A DNA stretch of 64,000 nucleotides from Aptenodytes patagonicus (taxonomy: Eukaryota; Chordata; Aves; Sphenisciformes; Spheniscidae). A model generated the notes under the pieces. The model searched no databases. It saw only the letters and a program-made list of their open reading frames with translations, and was not told where the DNA came from. The stretch spans positions 1,922,001-1,986,000 of the forward strand of contig NC_134951.1 of the NCBI RefSeq assembly GCF_965638725.1. The letters are read 5' to 3'. Position 1 is the first letter of the stretch. Every line of letters starts with the position of its first letter. Of the stretch, positions 1-10,603 are shown piece after piece. Position numbers and translations under genes: made by a program.

Positions 1-3000
1 CTTCTTCTTGGCCTCCCATCCCGTTATTTTTTAGACTCATGGAAAAAAACAGGTTGGAAGAAATGGCTGGAGGTCTCCAGCCCACCCCCCTGCAGAAAGC
101 AGGGCCAATTTCCAAGCTGGATCTGGTTGCTCAGGGCCTTTTCCAGTCGAGGTTTGAAACCCTCTACAGATGATCTCAAAAGATCTCAGAGGATGTCCCC
201 TTTTGGAGTGTGGCAGTATCTTGGTGGCACAGATGTTGCTGGCACTGTCGCTCAGGTATGAACCAATTGGAGACACCTAAGTAGGACCTGGGACCTGGCT
301 GCTCCAGGACACCTGGGTGCACCCTGTGTCCCTCTGCTCTCCTTGTAGGGTGAGGAGCCCAGCAGCACCCCACAGCAGACACGGCTCCTTCAGAGCTGCT
401 CACCTGGGCTCCCGCTGAGGAGAAACAAGCTCTACCAACTCATCCCATCCTCCAGGAGACATCCAAGAGGTCCTAGCGGCATCTATGTCTGCATTCGCTG
501 CTCAGTTCTCTACGAGATCGGCTGGATCCCATAGAGGCCCTTGCATGGCAGACACGGGAGGTGGGCAAGAGGAATCCCACCCTTGGGTGCTGCTCCAGAA
601 GCATCCCTGTCCACCAGCTTCTCCCCAGCTGCCAGACACGGGCAGGAGAGCCAGGATATGCTGTGAGAGCATCCAGTATCTGTCTAAGGACGATTCAGTA
701 CCAAAATAAAATAGCAAATAGCAGGGAAAGGAATAATAAACTAAAAAAATGACATAGAAATTACCAGGCAGGTGATAAGGGAGACAACTAGGAAGAGCAG
801 AGGCTTCAGCCACTGCCGATGGGCCAGGAAGGGACCTGCTGGGGCATGGCCTTGAACAGGGTCCACCTGAACCCTGCAGCAGATAAGAAGGGGGAAACAC
901 AATTACCAGGAGTATTACGGGCTTGTGGGACTCTGCGAGACTTATTACGGGATGTTCAGGGGAAAGGCTAAAGGTGGGGAAAGGAGGGGGGGTCAGGGTG
1001 GATGGGGTGGGGAATGAGTGTAGGAAAATGGAGAGGTGGGGGAGTTAGAAAGGGCTGGACGTGCTTAAACCAGCTGCCAGTCAGTGCCCTTGTCCAGCCG
1101 AGCCTGATCACTGCAGTCCGTCTTCTCTTCTTATGCAGTCCTTTCCTTAGCTTATTTTTTTCGGCGTAATCTCACTCTCTCCTACGTGCGAGTGCTGCAG
1201 GGTCTAAGTGCCTGCAGCTGGAGGGATGTGGGCCACAGGGCTCACAGGTCTAGGTCAGGGTGTACATGCATGTGCACAGGCACGTCCGTGTGTATGTGCG
1301 TGTATATGTGTACGTCCATACGCATGTGTATGTTTATGTGCACGTGCCCGTGCGTGTGTATGTGTATGTGCATGTATGAGGGGTCTAAACACCAGCAGCT
1401 GGAAAGACCTGGGAGTGTTTGTATTTCCCCAGTGAATTTAATTGTGTGTATGTAACTCGCTCGCAAACTTCAGTCTGGACCAGCTGGTGAGCAGGAGGAG
1501 ACCGGCGTGCAGGGTAAGAAGGTGCAGAACCTGGGCATGCTTATTAGACGGACTGAGAGCCCGTGCTCCACATCTAATTCCCTCGCCTGAACACCGAGCG
1601 TCCTGTTCGAGGCCGTCAGCTCAGCTCCCTCGAGAGCCACCACCAGGCAACCAGCATCTCCGGAGGCAGTTGGTTCTCCTCCCTCTTCCCTCTGACTCTG
1701 AAGAGACCCTGCACAACTGCCATAGACCAAGCACCTTGCCTTTAGATGGGTCATTTCAGAGCCTGGAAATGAAGAATGGATTAAGAGCATGAACACGGCA
1801 GGAACAATATTTAGTGCTTTACTATCCATCTCCCTCCTTGGCTCTGAGCTGGAGAGGTCAGTGAAAGAGCTGCAGCTCCAGGCAGCACAGAAGTGTTTCG
1901 GGGGCAGCACAGGGAGCTGGGATTGGGGAAGGACAGGTTAAACGGTCCTAAGGGACAAAACATCATGAGGGAATGGATGTGGGAAGTCGGGAGACTGAAG
2001 ACCTATTGCACCAGCTTGTCCCAGTGCAAGTGCAAGGAGAAAGTGGGAGAGGAGCAGTGGAAAGCAGATGAGAAGGCAGGATGGGGGACAGGGGCTTACA
2101 CAGGAGGAGGGACCCTGGGTGGGGGGCACCGAGTGGGTCTGCCTGAGCACGAGCACCCATCCTGACTCACGTGCCTCCCTCCCTTCCTCCGTCGCACCAG
2201 GAACATCTCGCTCCCACGGAGACACCCACGGCACAGACGTCCGCCCAACAGCGTGGCCGTCGCAGTGCTCAAACAGCCCTGCAGCCTCCGGCACGGCCTC
2301 GCTCTCCCCGTGGGGCTGCTAGAAGGAGGCTTTCCAAACGAGAAGCCCAAGGGCGAGGATGAAAGGAAGCTAAATAGAGAACAAATCAGCCCCAGAGCCA
2401 GACCGTATCAGACCTCATCTCCAAGAGCAAAGACAAGGGTGCTATTCACCCGGCAGTTTTGGGGCTCTTCCAGCTGACACCAGTACCTTGCTGCTGGTTC
2501 TTCTGCACATCTCATCAACAGCCCAGTGAGACACCTTAGCTGGGAAACAACTCCTATGGCCAGCCAAAACACACCCTGCTCCCTCCCTGTCCCTGGCTAC
2601 AACCCTGTGCAAGCTGCAGCTCGCCGCTGCCGACAGCCAAGCCAAATGTTTGCCTGGCAAAACCACGGGGCAATGCCAAACATCTGAGAGCTTCGGAGGT
2701 GCCAAACAAGGTTGGAAAAAATGTATTAGTGTGAAGCTTCAGGCTGTGGGGCCAGTGAATGGAGCTGGGGTGGAATGAGCACCAGAAAGGAGACTGCAGG
2801 AAGGGTGCCGGGGGCTGAAGGTCAGGTCTTCTCCTGCTCAGCCATGGCCATCAGAGATGTGGTCCTTCACCGGCCACCCAGAACTCCAGGTCTAGTCTGG
2901 GTTCCAGCTATGGGCAATGAGATGGATCAGCAACCCCTCCTAGGCAGGCTCGAAGGTGGAGGAGAGAGCACAGATAAAACACCAAAGGGTTTGTGGTTAA

Positions 3001-3205
3001 TATTAAGAAAGATCAGCCCTGGAAGGCTCCTGAGCCATCACAGTAGGAGCAGCTGGGGTTTAATGGATATCCCAGCCAGTGATCAGAACAAAACCATATG
3101 CTTTACCGGGTGTCGCCCCCCTGCAACTGCAGGGAGCTGGAAGGGACCGTGGGAAGGGACTGCGGACACCTGCATGAAGGGGGTCTGCGAGGGGCAGCCC
3201 TTTAC
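1..3205. other. Left intergenic stretch, no gene recognised
   Basis: No exon with family-level similarity was recognised on either strand. By conserved synteny the 3' end of DNMT3A should lie to the left on the plus strand, but its C-terminal coding sequence is not visible. Plus-strand AATAAA hexamers at 705-710 and 735-740 could be poly(A) signals of a gene to the left; this is only a possibility. The stretch also contains a TG-rich tract (separate entry). If the secreted-protein exon at 3206-3592 is real, its downstream exons should lie here or beyond the left edge. I searched for fibrinogen-domain motifs and found none. Confidence 0.5.
1261..1378. repeat. TG/CA-rich alternating purine-pyrimidine tract
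   Basis: About 118 bp of imperfect alternating TG, TA and CG dinucleotides (for example GTGTGTATGTGCGTGTATAT). Such tracts are microsatellite-like and prone to Z-DNA. The flanks carry a short direct repeat, GGTCTAA followed by CAGCTGG, at about 1201-1221 and 1382-1402, so the tract sits between two copies of a 21-bp element. The apparent Cys/Met-rich and His/Ile-rich ORFs across it are translations of the repeat. Confidence 0.8.
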
Positions 3206-3592
3206 CTGGAGCTCGAGGACTTTGATGCGGTGCCGGTGGTTCCTCAGCTCTTCTTGCAGCTCCGAGATCAGCTCCCGCAGTTCCAGGACCTGCTGCTTGC
3301 GCTCCTCGTTCTCGTGGAGCCAGTAGGACACCTCATCAGTGCAACGAAACATGTCCGGGCACCGCTGCTCATCCCCCTGCGGCAGCGTGGCCACGATCTT
3401 ACAGCGGCCGTTGGGCAGCACCTGGTTGCTGTATTCCCCGCACTGGATCAGGCCCGTGCCCTCCTGGGGACCCTCGTGGTCTCTGTACGCTGTGGGCAGG
3501 GATTTCTGCAGCGAGGGGCTGCTCAACGTGGCCACGAGGATGAGGGATAGCAAACCTGTCCTGGCAGAGCCAGTGCCGGGGCAGACCTCCAT
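3206..3592 (-). CDS. Putative first coding exon of a secreted coiled-coil protein (unidentified; fibrinogen-like family is one candidate)
   Basis: An ATG at 3592 opens 129 codons that run, in phase 0, into a consensus splice donor (CTCCAG|GTAAAG, exon end 3206). The predicted N-terminus has a polar start, then a hydrophobic core (GLLSLILVATL, about residues 13-23) typical of a signal peptide. A Cys-containing segment follows (C51, C64, C78, C84). From about residue 91 a charged Leu-heptad stretch (QQVLELRELISELQEEL and onward) predicts a coiled coil. This is the only stretch in the first 16 kb that reads like real protein rather than GC-rich noise. Signal peptide, cysteines and coiled coil in one exon recall fibrinogen-like or angiopoietin-like proteins, but no fibrinogen C-terminal domain was found further along the minus strand in this window. 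The gene is therefore partial here and the family unproven. An in-frame upstream ATG (3645-3647) is an alternative start. A 5' UTR exon near 4.70-4.80 kb is possible (donor GAAG|GTATGT at about 4700). Confidence 0.5.
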
Positions 3593-4824
3593 CAGGCAGG
3601 TGAGGATGGTCCCCGGGGATGACCCCACGTGTCTCGTCATCAAACGCCGTCGGGGAGAAAGGTGGCAGTCCCCAGGGCATAACACCAGGTCTTCTCCCGA
3701 GAGCTAGCGGGTGAGGTTGCAGCTATATGGGAACAGAGCGTCAGTAGGGATCCCAGAGCTCCTGCCAAGGGGCTCACTGCAGGCAAGGGACCCGCCTGTC
3801 CCCATAGAGCATCCTCCCTGGTGTCACCCTGTGGCCACCAGCTCTGGCGGGAGATCCCCTGCTCTCCTGCCCAAGGCTCCACCGGCTTCGCGGGCTGCGT
3901 TTCCCCTCCGCAGAGCTGCTGGTTGGCTTGGAGCGTGTTGAGGTCTGGCTGGGGGAGGTCAGCCCCTTGGGCAGGCCTTTCTGCCCATGCAGGACCGTGC
4001 ACAGGAAGGAGCTGGCTCCCCCAGACAGGGTATCCCGCTACACCGTTGCTCCCTGAAATGGGAACCAGAGCAAGGAGACGGGTGATGGAGAGGAAGGATG
4101 AGTAACCAACCCTCCCCACCATGCTGCCCACCCGCAGCAAACTGACAGGTCCCCCCACCTTCCCTGTCCCCCTCCAGCCATCCCCACGGCTCAGGGACAC
4201 AGGGCACAGATTTGGGGCTCTCCCCATGCCCCCGTGTATGACTTCTTCTTGGAAGATGTAACTATAAATGGAGTTATCAAGTGAATGGTGGCCATCTACA
4301 TGGGCAGCCCAGACCACCAACCCACCCTTGGGCAGGGTTAGACCACCAACCCATCCCAGGGGCAGTCTGGATGGACCCTGGCTGCAGGCTGATCGTCCCA
4401 TGCAGGCTCAGATCCAAGGGGGGATGGAGGGATGGTGGCCTGGCCACCATCTGGGCGAGACAAATACACAACTCGGTCCCTTTTAGCCAGAGAAATCGGG
4501 CTTCCCTTGCAGCCAGAGCTGCCCTCCGATCCCTGCCTGACACCAGGGCTCCCCGCCACGGCATTATGCTCCCGAGGTTTCTCCCGACCAAAAGCCATCC
4601 CCGTCCCACTCCAGTGAGGACGAGGAACTGGGAGGGATGCCGCAGCTCCCCAGCACCGCCCCAGCTCCCAGCAAGCAGCACCCCAGCTCCCAACATACCT
4701 TCAAAAGTCCTGGCCAGGCTCTCCGGCAGCAAGAGCAGAGAGCAGCAAGCACCGACTGGCCATGCGGAGCAGGGTGTGATTTAGGGGACACTAAATGCTT
4801 ATTCCCCCTGATCCTATCACCGCA

Positions 4825-4834
4825 CTATAAATAG
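4825..4834. promoter_or_regulatory. TATA-like element (CTATAAATAG)
   Basis: CTATAAATAG is a canonical TATA motif on the plus strand and reads CTATTTATAG on the minus strand. On the minus strand it lies about 125 bp upstream of a good splice donor (GAAG|GTATGT, about 4700), so it could drive the gene whose coding exon is at 3206-3592. On the plus strand it precedes an ATG at 4866 that opens a 101-codon ORF without recognisable features. A GATA site fused to an AAGGTCA half-site (TGACCTTATCAG on plus) lies at about 4896-4907. The motifs are visible; their activity is inference. Confidence 0.3.
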
Positions 4835-4909
4835 GGACAAGAGAGCCACCGGTCTCAGACGACGCATGAGAGGGAGGAGCACAGGTCCCGGCGTGACCTT
4901 ATCAGTGTA

Positions 4910-7900
4910 CGGAGGATTAAGCCGGTGCCTTGGCAGGAAGGCAAGGCTCCCCCTCACACAGAAACCCCCTGTCCCACCCTGGGGATGTGTTTTGGGGAGA
5001 GGGCTTGTTCACCCGGCATGCATTGACCTGCCCCATCCCAGCAGTTTTGCGGGGAGAGCTTCCCAACCTGGCCATGGACGGGGGCTCGGGGCAGGGAACA
5101 GCCATCATTTATGTCAACAGGCTTGCTTAATTAAATACGCTAATCATTCAACCGTTAGGAATGCGAGCTGAAACCAGAGATTTCCGTATTGGACAAAAGC
5201 GTTGGCCGTTGGGTTTTCTTCCCTTAATGTAAAGAGTTTCCAGACGATGTTCCCAGACTGATTCTCACAAAGGGGATACTCAAACCAGCTCAGACGGCCT
5301 CCAAAAACAGAGGAACTGCCTGGAGAAGGGGAGCTTCATTAGCAATCGTCTGCTCGGGTGGTTTGGAGAGGCACTGAACCTCACTGGTCCTCCAGCAGCT
5401 ATCCCAGATGGCCACGTGAGTGTGCTCTGGAGGACCTGTCCCCTCCATGGACAGGACCCTGCTGCACCACCAGTGGCCCCTAGCAAGGCTGTGGGTCTGC
5501 GTGAGATAAGGGGAGGACACAGCTTGCATGACACCCGGGCATCCTGACCCTACGTGCTGTGGTGGGGCCATGTCCCGCCCTGACTTCCCCGCAGCTGGAT
5601 CCAGCCCTGAGTTTCCAGTCTCTCTTCCCCTGGGAGGGATGAAATCTGAGTTTAGCTCTAGGGTAAGGCAGAAAAAGTAAAAGCCCAGCCGGCTCGCCAG
5701 CCCACAACAGGCTCCCGGCTTTGCTTTCGTCTTGTAAAAATGTTAGGTGAAGGGGTTTTGTTTGTTTTCTTTGTCTCTGTGGGGAGTTGGTCAGGGCAGA
5801 GCAGGGGGATGTGCTGCTTCTGAGTCCTTGCCAGCTCAGGACACAGTGCTGCGCCCCTGGGCTGGTTTCTGCATCTCCAGCACAGCAGGCATCTCTGTGT
5901 CCATATCCACCACCCAGGGTGGCTTGGAGAAGAAAGGACCCCAGCAGCAAGTCCCCCGTGCGAGCAGAGGCTGTCCCAAGCTCGTGTACACTAACGAACA
6001 GAGAGCAACGAGCCCAGGCAGGGAGCAGATCACCCCAGCTCCCCCCAGCCAGGAGGACCTCTGAAGGACACCTCGTCTTGCTGGGGCAGGGACCTGGACT
6101 GCTCCGAAAATCACACCTCTTCGCACATGCTGCCTCCAGCCAAACCACCCTCTGCTCTTTTTCAAGCGTGGCTGCACTTTGCTTCAACAGCCACTTGTGG
6201 GAGAGAAAAATAAGGCCGAAGCATCCTCCCTGGAGCTGGCAGGAGCTGTGCCAGCCCAGCAGGCAGCCAGCCTGGACAGCAGTGCAGGAGCACAAGCGGG
6301 GAGAGGGACCCTGAGATCATCCCGCAACGCTCCGAGGGACACCAAGAGAAGTGCTGTGTGAAGGAACACCATGGGCAGAGGATGGGAAAATGGAGCTGGG
6401 GGCAGGGGGGGAGCCAGAAAAAGGTCATTGCAGGGAAGGGAGGAGTGGTGGTCCAGCTGGACGCGATGGATGTGAAGACCTTTCAGCGCTGGATCCCACC
6501 ACTGCACCAGCAAACCCCACGCCACCACCACAGGAGTTGTTCCTCTGGCCAGACACAGACGTTTACCCTCCAGGCTTGTCCTGAGCCACCCCATGGCCAG
6601 TGGAGAGAAAAAGGATGTGATGGTAGACAGTGACACGGCTATAAGATTAATTGCACCCCATAGCTGGCTCTTTATGGGGTGGTACGGGTGGGGATCGGGG
6701 CAGGGGACCACGGGGAACATCTCGCTCTCAAACCCCAGCCAAGAGCTCCTCCAGCGCGATTAGCTAAAGACCAGCTTTCCTTTATTGCACACGAGTGGAT
6801 AGACATTTAACGTGCTTGTCTATAATGAAATCCATTATCCTCGTCTTTCACGGAGGCCCTACAATTCTGGTTCCCCCTTTTCATGGTCGGAGGTGGCGGG
6901 GGAGAGGAGGTGGAGGAGGGATGGAGCCAGGTACAGCCAGGCCCTTTGTGCGGCCACTCAGGAGGCACTCTTGCCGTAATGTTTGGGCTCCTAAATGGAT
7001 CTGACCTCCCCTCCTCCAGCCCCTTTCCCTTTCATTTTCTTTTCCTCATTATTCTTGGAGAAAAAATACAACCCTCGTCCGGATCATTAGCGTCAGAGGC
7101 GGAGACGGGCGCCGAGTGCCACATGGAAGAGGCGAACGTACATTTCGTTCAATGCCCCTCGAGTGGCGTTTCGCTCAAGGCTGCTCCTTCACAAAGGGAG
7201 ATGTGAAAATGGTCCCCGCTGGCGGCTTGGCGCCGGCCGCCCCGACAGGGCTTGATGCAAAGCTGCCTCTTCAGGGAGACAAAGCGCGGCCATTTCTTCT
7301 GCCTTCGATTGATGTCTGAGTTGTTTGGGGAGCATTGAGCGATGAGGGGAGAGGGGAGGGGGGGAAAATTCAATGAGAGCGCCTGGGCGATGCTAATAGA
7401 GATAACGGCTCTGAAAGGCTCAGGGTTGAGTGCTCGGCGTTTGGTCTGCCCGTCTTCGGCCTCCTTCCACTGTCTGGGGAGACATCAGCTACGACCCCTC
7501 TAGGGGTCCGGGATTAATTGAAGCCAACACCAAGAGCCCTGGGTACGCCTTGGCCAACTCTTTCCCCAGTCACAGATGCAGATTACACCACCCTGCTGGG
7601 GAGTAGCTGTTGTTGAGCATCCATCTCCCCAACGTGCTGTGAAGAGCAGCATCATGAAGCCTGTGCCACCACCATCCTCCCCTGCCGTGAGCGCGTATTC
7701 TTCTGCTTCCTCCCAAATGGAGGAATGCACAACGTTTCCATGGGCATGCAACTCCTGCTCTTCCCACGCCATCCCAAATCCCACTCCCATCTGCTCCCCA
7801 CTGTAGTTTCTGGAGGAGACGAGGTCCCCACCACCATCGCCCAGGTGCTGCAGCCTCTCCTCTGCTCGATGAGCCTGTGGCCAGCCTTCAACAGCTCACA

Positions 7901-9180
7901 CGCCCTCGGTGTGCAAACCACCCACCGGCTCTCATGTGGTCTCTCTTTGAGGGAGAAAATCCACAATCCTTCTACACTTCTTGTTCCTGCCCAATGGAGC
8001 GAAGAGACCCCCAGGTATCCCTGGATAACTCTCCATCCCTGACCCTGCCTTGGTCTCCTGGAGGAAAGGACAAACTAACCCAACTCAACCTACCCCAACC
8101 TCTTAGGATTGCAATGGCCCAAATTAGCTCCCACCACTAACACCAATAATCAGGGATTTGCTCTAAAATAATCAGCAGTAAGAGGCAGTTCAGAGGCTCC
8201 TGAAGACCAGGGAACCCCAAAATCAGAGTAAACTTTAGTGCTGCTCCGCTGCCCGTGGTCACACTCCACAAATATCAGCAAAAGCTGTACCCTGAGTTAC
8301 AGGGGCCATGGGCTTCCAGGGCTCATGCTTTCCGCCAGCCCCAAGCCCTGATGCAAAACCGCCCCAGGATGTCCTGCCCTGGGTAACCCCTGTCCGGGAA
8401 GGGTAAGGGAGGCATCAGATGGAGATTTACGGTCCAGCTGGAAACAGGGAGCTGCTTGTGCTCAGGAAGGCACTGGAGGTCTCCGGGTCGCTTTGGGATC
8501 CTGCAGGGATCCAGATCTGCCCGGGGGCTTTGCTAAGCGCCTTCGTCCTTAATCCTCCCCGGGAGCACCAGCCCTGGGCGGAGGCAGCATCTCGAAGGGG
8601 CACATGAGGCTGTTCACAGCCCTCAGGGTTGCTCCTCTCTTGGGCTCCCTGCAGCCTCCTAAATCCCCCTCCCATCCTCTCTTCCCTCCTGCAATGTCGA
8701 TGTGTGACTTAAAGAGAGTTGAAGTTGCAGAAAGGAGGAACACAGGAGGCTGAGTGTCACCGGGGCTGGAGAAGGGGCTGGGTGCGGTTCTCCTCCCACG
8801 GGACCCCGAAACGCAGCATGAGCTCTGGGTTGCAGGAATGAAGTCCCTGCTGCACTCCTAAACCCTGCTGAAAGCCGGCTCCCCGCCCCTAAGAAGCTGT
8901 AATCCCTCTTAGGGGCACGGGCAATAATCGGGGATTTGGCTCTGGGTGTGCAAATGCGTGTGCGTACAGCATGTGCGTGTGTCTGCGTGTATATAACTGG
9001 GTCAAACAGAAAAGAAAGGCAGCGTGAATGAGGAAAGAAAATGCTGAATTGGACAATTTTGGGTTCCTGACCCCACCTCTCCTATTGCCCCAGGGATGGC
9101 TCAGCCCTGGGCTAACCCCCAGGGCCGGTGCGGACCTGTGCCAGGCAGGAGGGGATGATCCAGTCCTAGTCCTAGTTTTG
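4910..9180. other. Intergenic, no gene recognised; possible conserved non-coding blocks
   Basis: No coding exon was recognised. The long minus-strand ORF across 5480-6295 is low-complexity in composition and has no domain or splice support. Between about 6620 and 7440 the character changes: AT-rich, homeodomain-type motifs (ATTAATTG-like, ATTAGCTAA, TAATGAAATCCATTA) alternate with segments that keep many CpGs outside an obvious island. That would fit a conserved regulatory element, but only an alignment can show it. Confidence 0.35.
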
Positions 9181-9366
9181 AGTGGTTAAACATTGGACCA
9201 GGCTGCCCAGGGAAGTGGTGGAGTCCCCATCCCTGGAGGTATTTAAAAGACGAGTAGATGAGGCGCTGAGGGACATGGTGTAGTGGGCATGGGGGTGTTG
9301 GGTCGATGGTTGGACTCGATCTTAGAGGTCTTTTCCAACCTTAATGATTCTATGTATCCTTCTATG
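9181..9366 (+). mobile_element. CR1 LINE, 5'-truncated 3' end
   Basis: About 186 bp match the 3' end of a CR1 non-LTR retrotransposon. The segment reads as the last codons of the CR1 reverse-transcriptase ORF ([20 protein letters not shown] and onward) to a stop, then the CR1 3' UTR (GGTGTTGGGTCGATGGTTGG, CTTTTCCAACCTTAATGATT) and a short tail of TTCTATG repeats. CR1 elements are normally 5'-truncated like this and lack target-site poly(A). It is nearly identical over the shared part to the copy at 43.8-44.3 kb, so both belong to one subfamily. Confidence 0.93.
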
Positions 9367-9373
9367 TAACCTT

Positions 9374-10230
9374 ACACATAGTCCCGGAGAGAGGGCAGGA
9401 TTTATCCCTGGCACTTTTAGCCAGCCAAAAGTCAGGCAGCTCCTCCCAGTCCATGGTCTGGGCTGGCTCCGCTGTCACCAGAGAAGAAGCCACATCCCAG
9501 GGGGACCTCCGTAACCTCGGATGGGTGGCAAGGACCCGAGGAGCTGCTCCGGGCAGGAGGGGTGTGCCTCTGTGGGGACGGGACACTCCCTCGAGAGGGT
9601 CACGGCTGTGCCCCTAACCCGGCCAGGGGTTTGCTGACCCCATTCTTCCAGCCCAGGAAACAGGACAATTTCCAAATCCAGGAGCCAAAAAGATTAATTC
9701 GGTCTAAAAGCAAGGTGCAATATTTACTTACTGGTATTTTGTGTTACCAGCAGCTGGAATTGAGCAAGAGGTGCACCTCGGGGAGGGTTTCCCATGCAAC
9801 GTGCTGCCTCGCTCCCGATGGCCGCTTGCATTCCCAGCTGGAGAGGCAGCTGCCCTCTTCCTGCCCTCCCCGGCTGCTCTGAGTGGTTTCAAAACAGTCC
9901 ACAACCAAGAGAGCTGAGCCTTCACAGTGAAAATTAACTTATTCCTACCCAAGCCATAATTCCCTGCTGGGGGTTACAGCCCCAAAGCCCTGTGGCCATC
10001 TTGCTGCTCCTACAGCACACTCACTCCAGGACATCCATGTCTTTCCTGTACTGGGGTTGCCCAGGGGTATTTTTGATTCCCTGCATTTCCGAGAAAAAAC
10101 GTCAACTGTATTTCCCTCAAAAATTCTTAATGAGGGGGATATAAATTGCAATGGATGGGGGTCAGGACCCTTAGTTTCTGCTTTGCAGCTCTGTTTTTGC
10201 AGGAATGTTGAATGGGGGCATGGAGGAGGT
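9374..10230. other. Intergenic, nothing recognised
   Basis: Non-repetitive sequence between the CR1 fragment and the minisatellite. No exon, RNA gene or conserved motif is recognisable. Confidence 0.4.
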
Positions 10231-10236
10231 TGTGAG

Positions 10237-10599
10237 CCCTGGTGATGCCCTGATGATGGCCTGGTGATACCTGGTGATGCCCTGGTGATGCCCTGGTGAT
10301 GGCCTGGTGATGCCCTGGTGATGCCTGGTGATACCTAGTGATGCCCTGGTGATACCTAGTGATGCCCTGATGATGGCCTGGTGATGCCCTGGTGATGCCC
10401 TGGTGATGCCTGGTGATACCTAGTGATGCTCTGGTGATGCCCTGATGATGGCCTGGTGATGCCCTGGTGATGCCCTGGTGGTACTTGGTGATGCCCTGGT
10501 GATGCCCTGGTGATGCCCTGGTGATACCTAGTGATGCCCTGGTGATGCCCTGAGGATGGCCTGGTGATGCCCTGGTGATGCCCTTATGATGCCCTGGTG
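10237..10599. repeat. 11-bp minisatellite array
   Basis: About 360 bp made of some 33 copies of the unit TGATGCCCTGG. Interspersed variants are TGATGGCCTGG (11 bp) and the 10-bp forms TGATACCTGG and TGATACCTAG. Because 11 is not a multiple of 3, the array reads through all frames, and on the minus strand it gives a long Gly-His-Gln-Ile-Thr-Arg-Ala-Ser-Pro repeat ORF (about 10127-10687) that is a by-product of the repeat. Variants recur in blocks, suggesting higher-order duplication. Confidence 0.93.
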
Positions 10600-10603
10600 T
10601 TGT

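Noticed and set aside
1..3205. Fibrinogen C-terminal domain exons, or the DNMT3A 3' end
   Set aside because: I looked for WLGN, GGGWTV and the DNMT3A C-terminus on the appropriate strands and found none; neither can be claimed.
5480..6295. 271-codon minus-strand ORF
   Set aside because: No conserved motif, no signal or domain pattern, overlapping long ORFs on the other strand; in GC-rich DNA this length occurs by chance.
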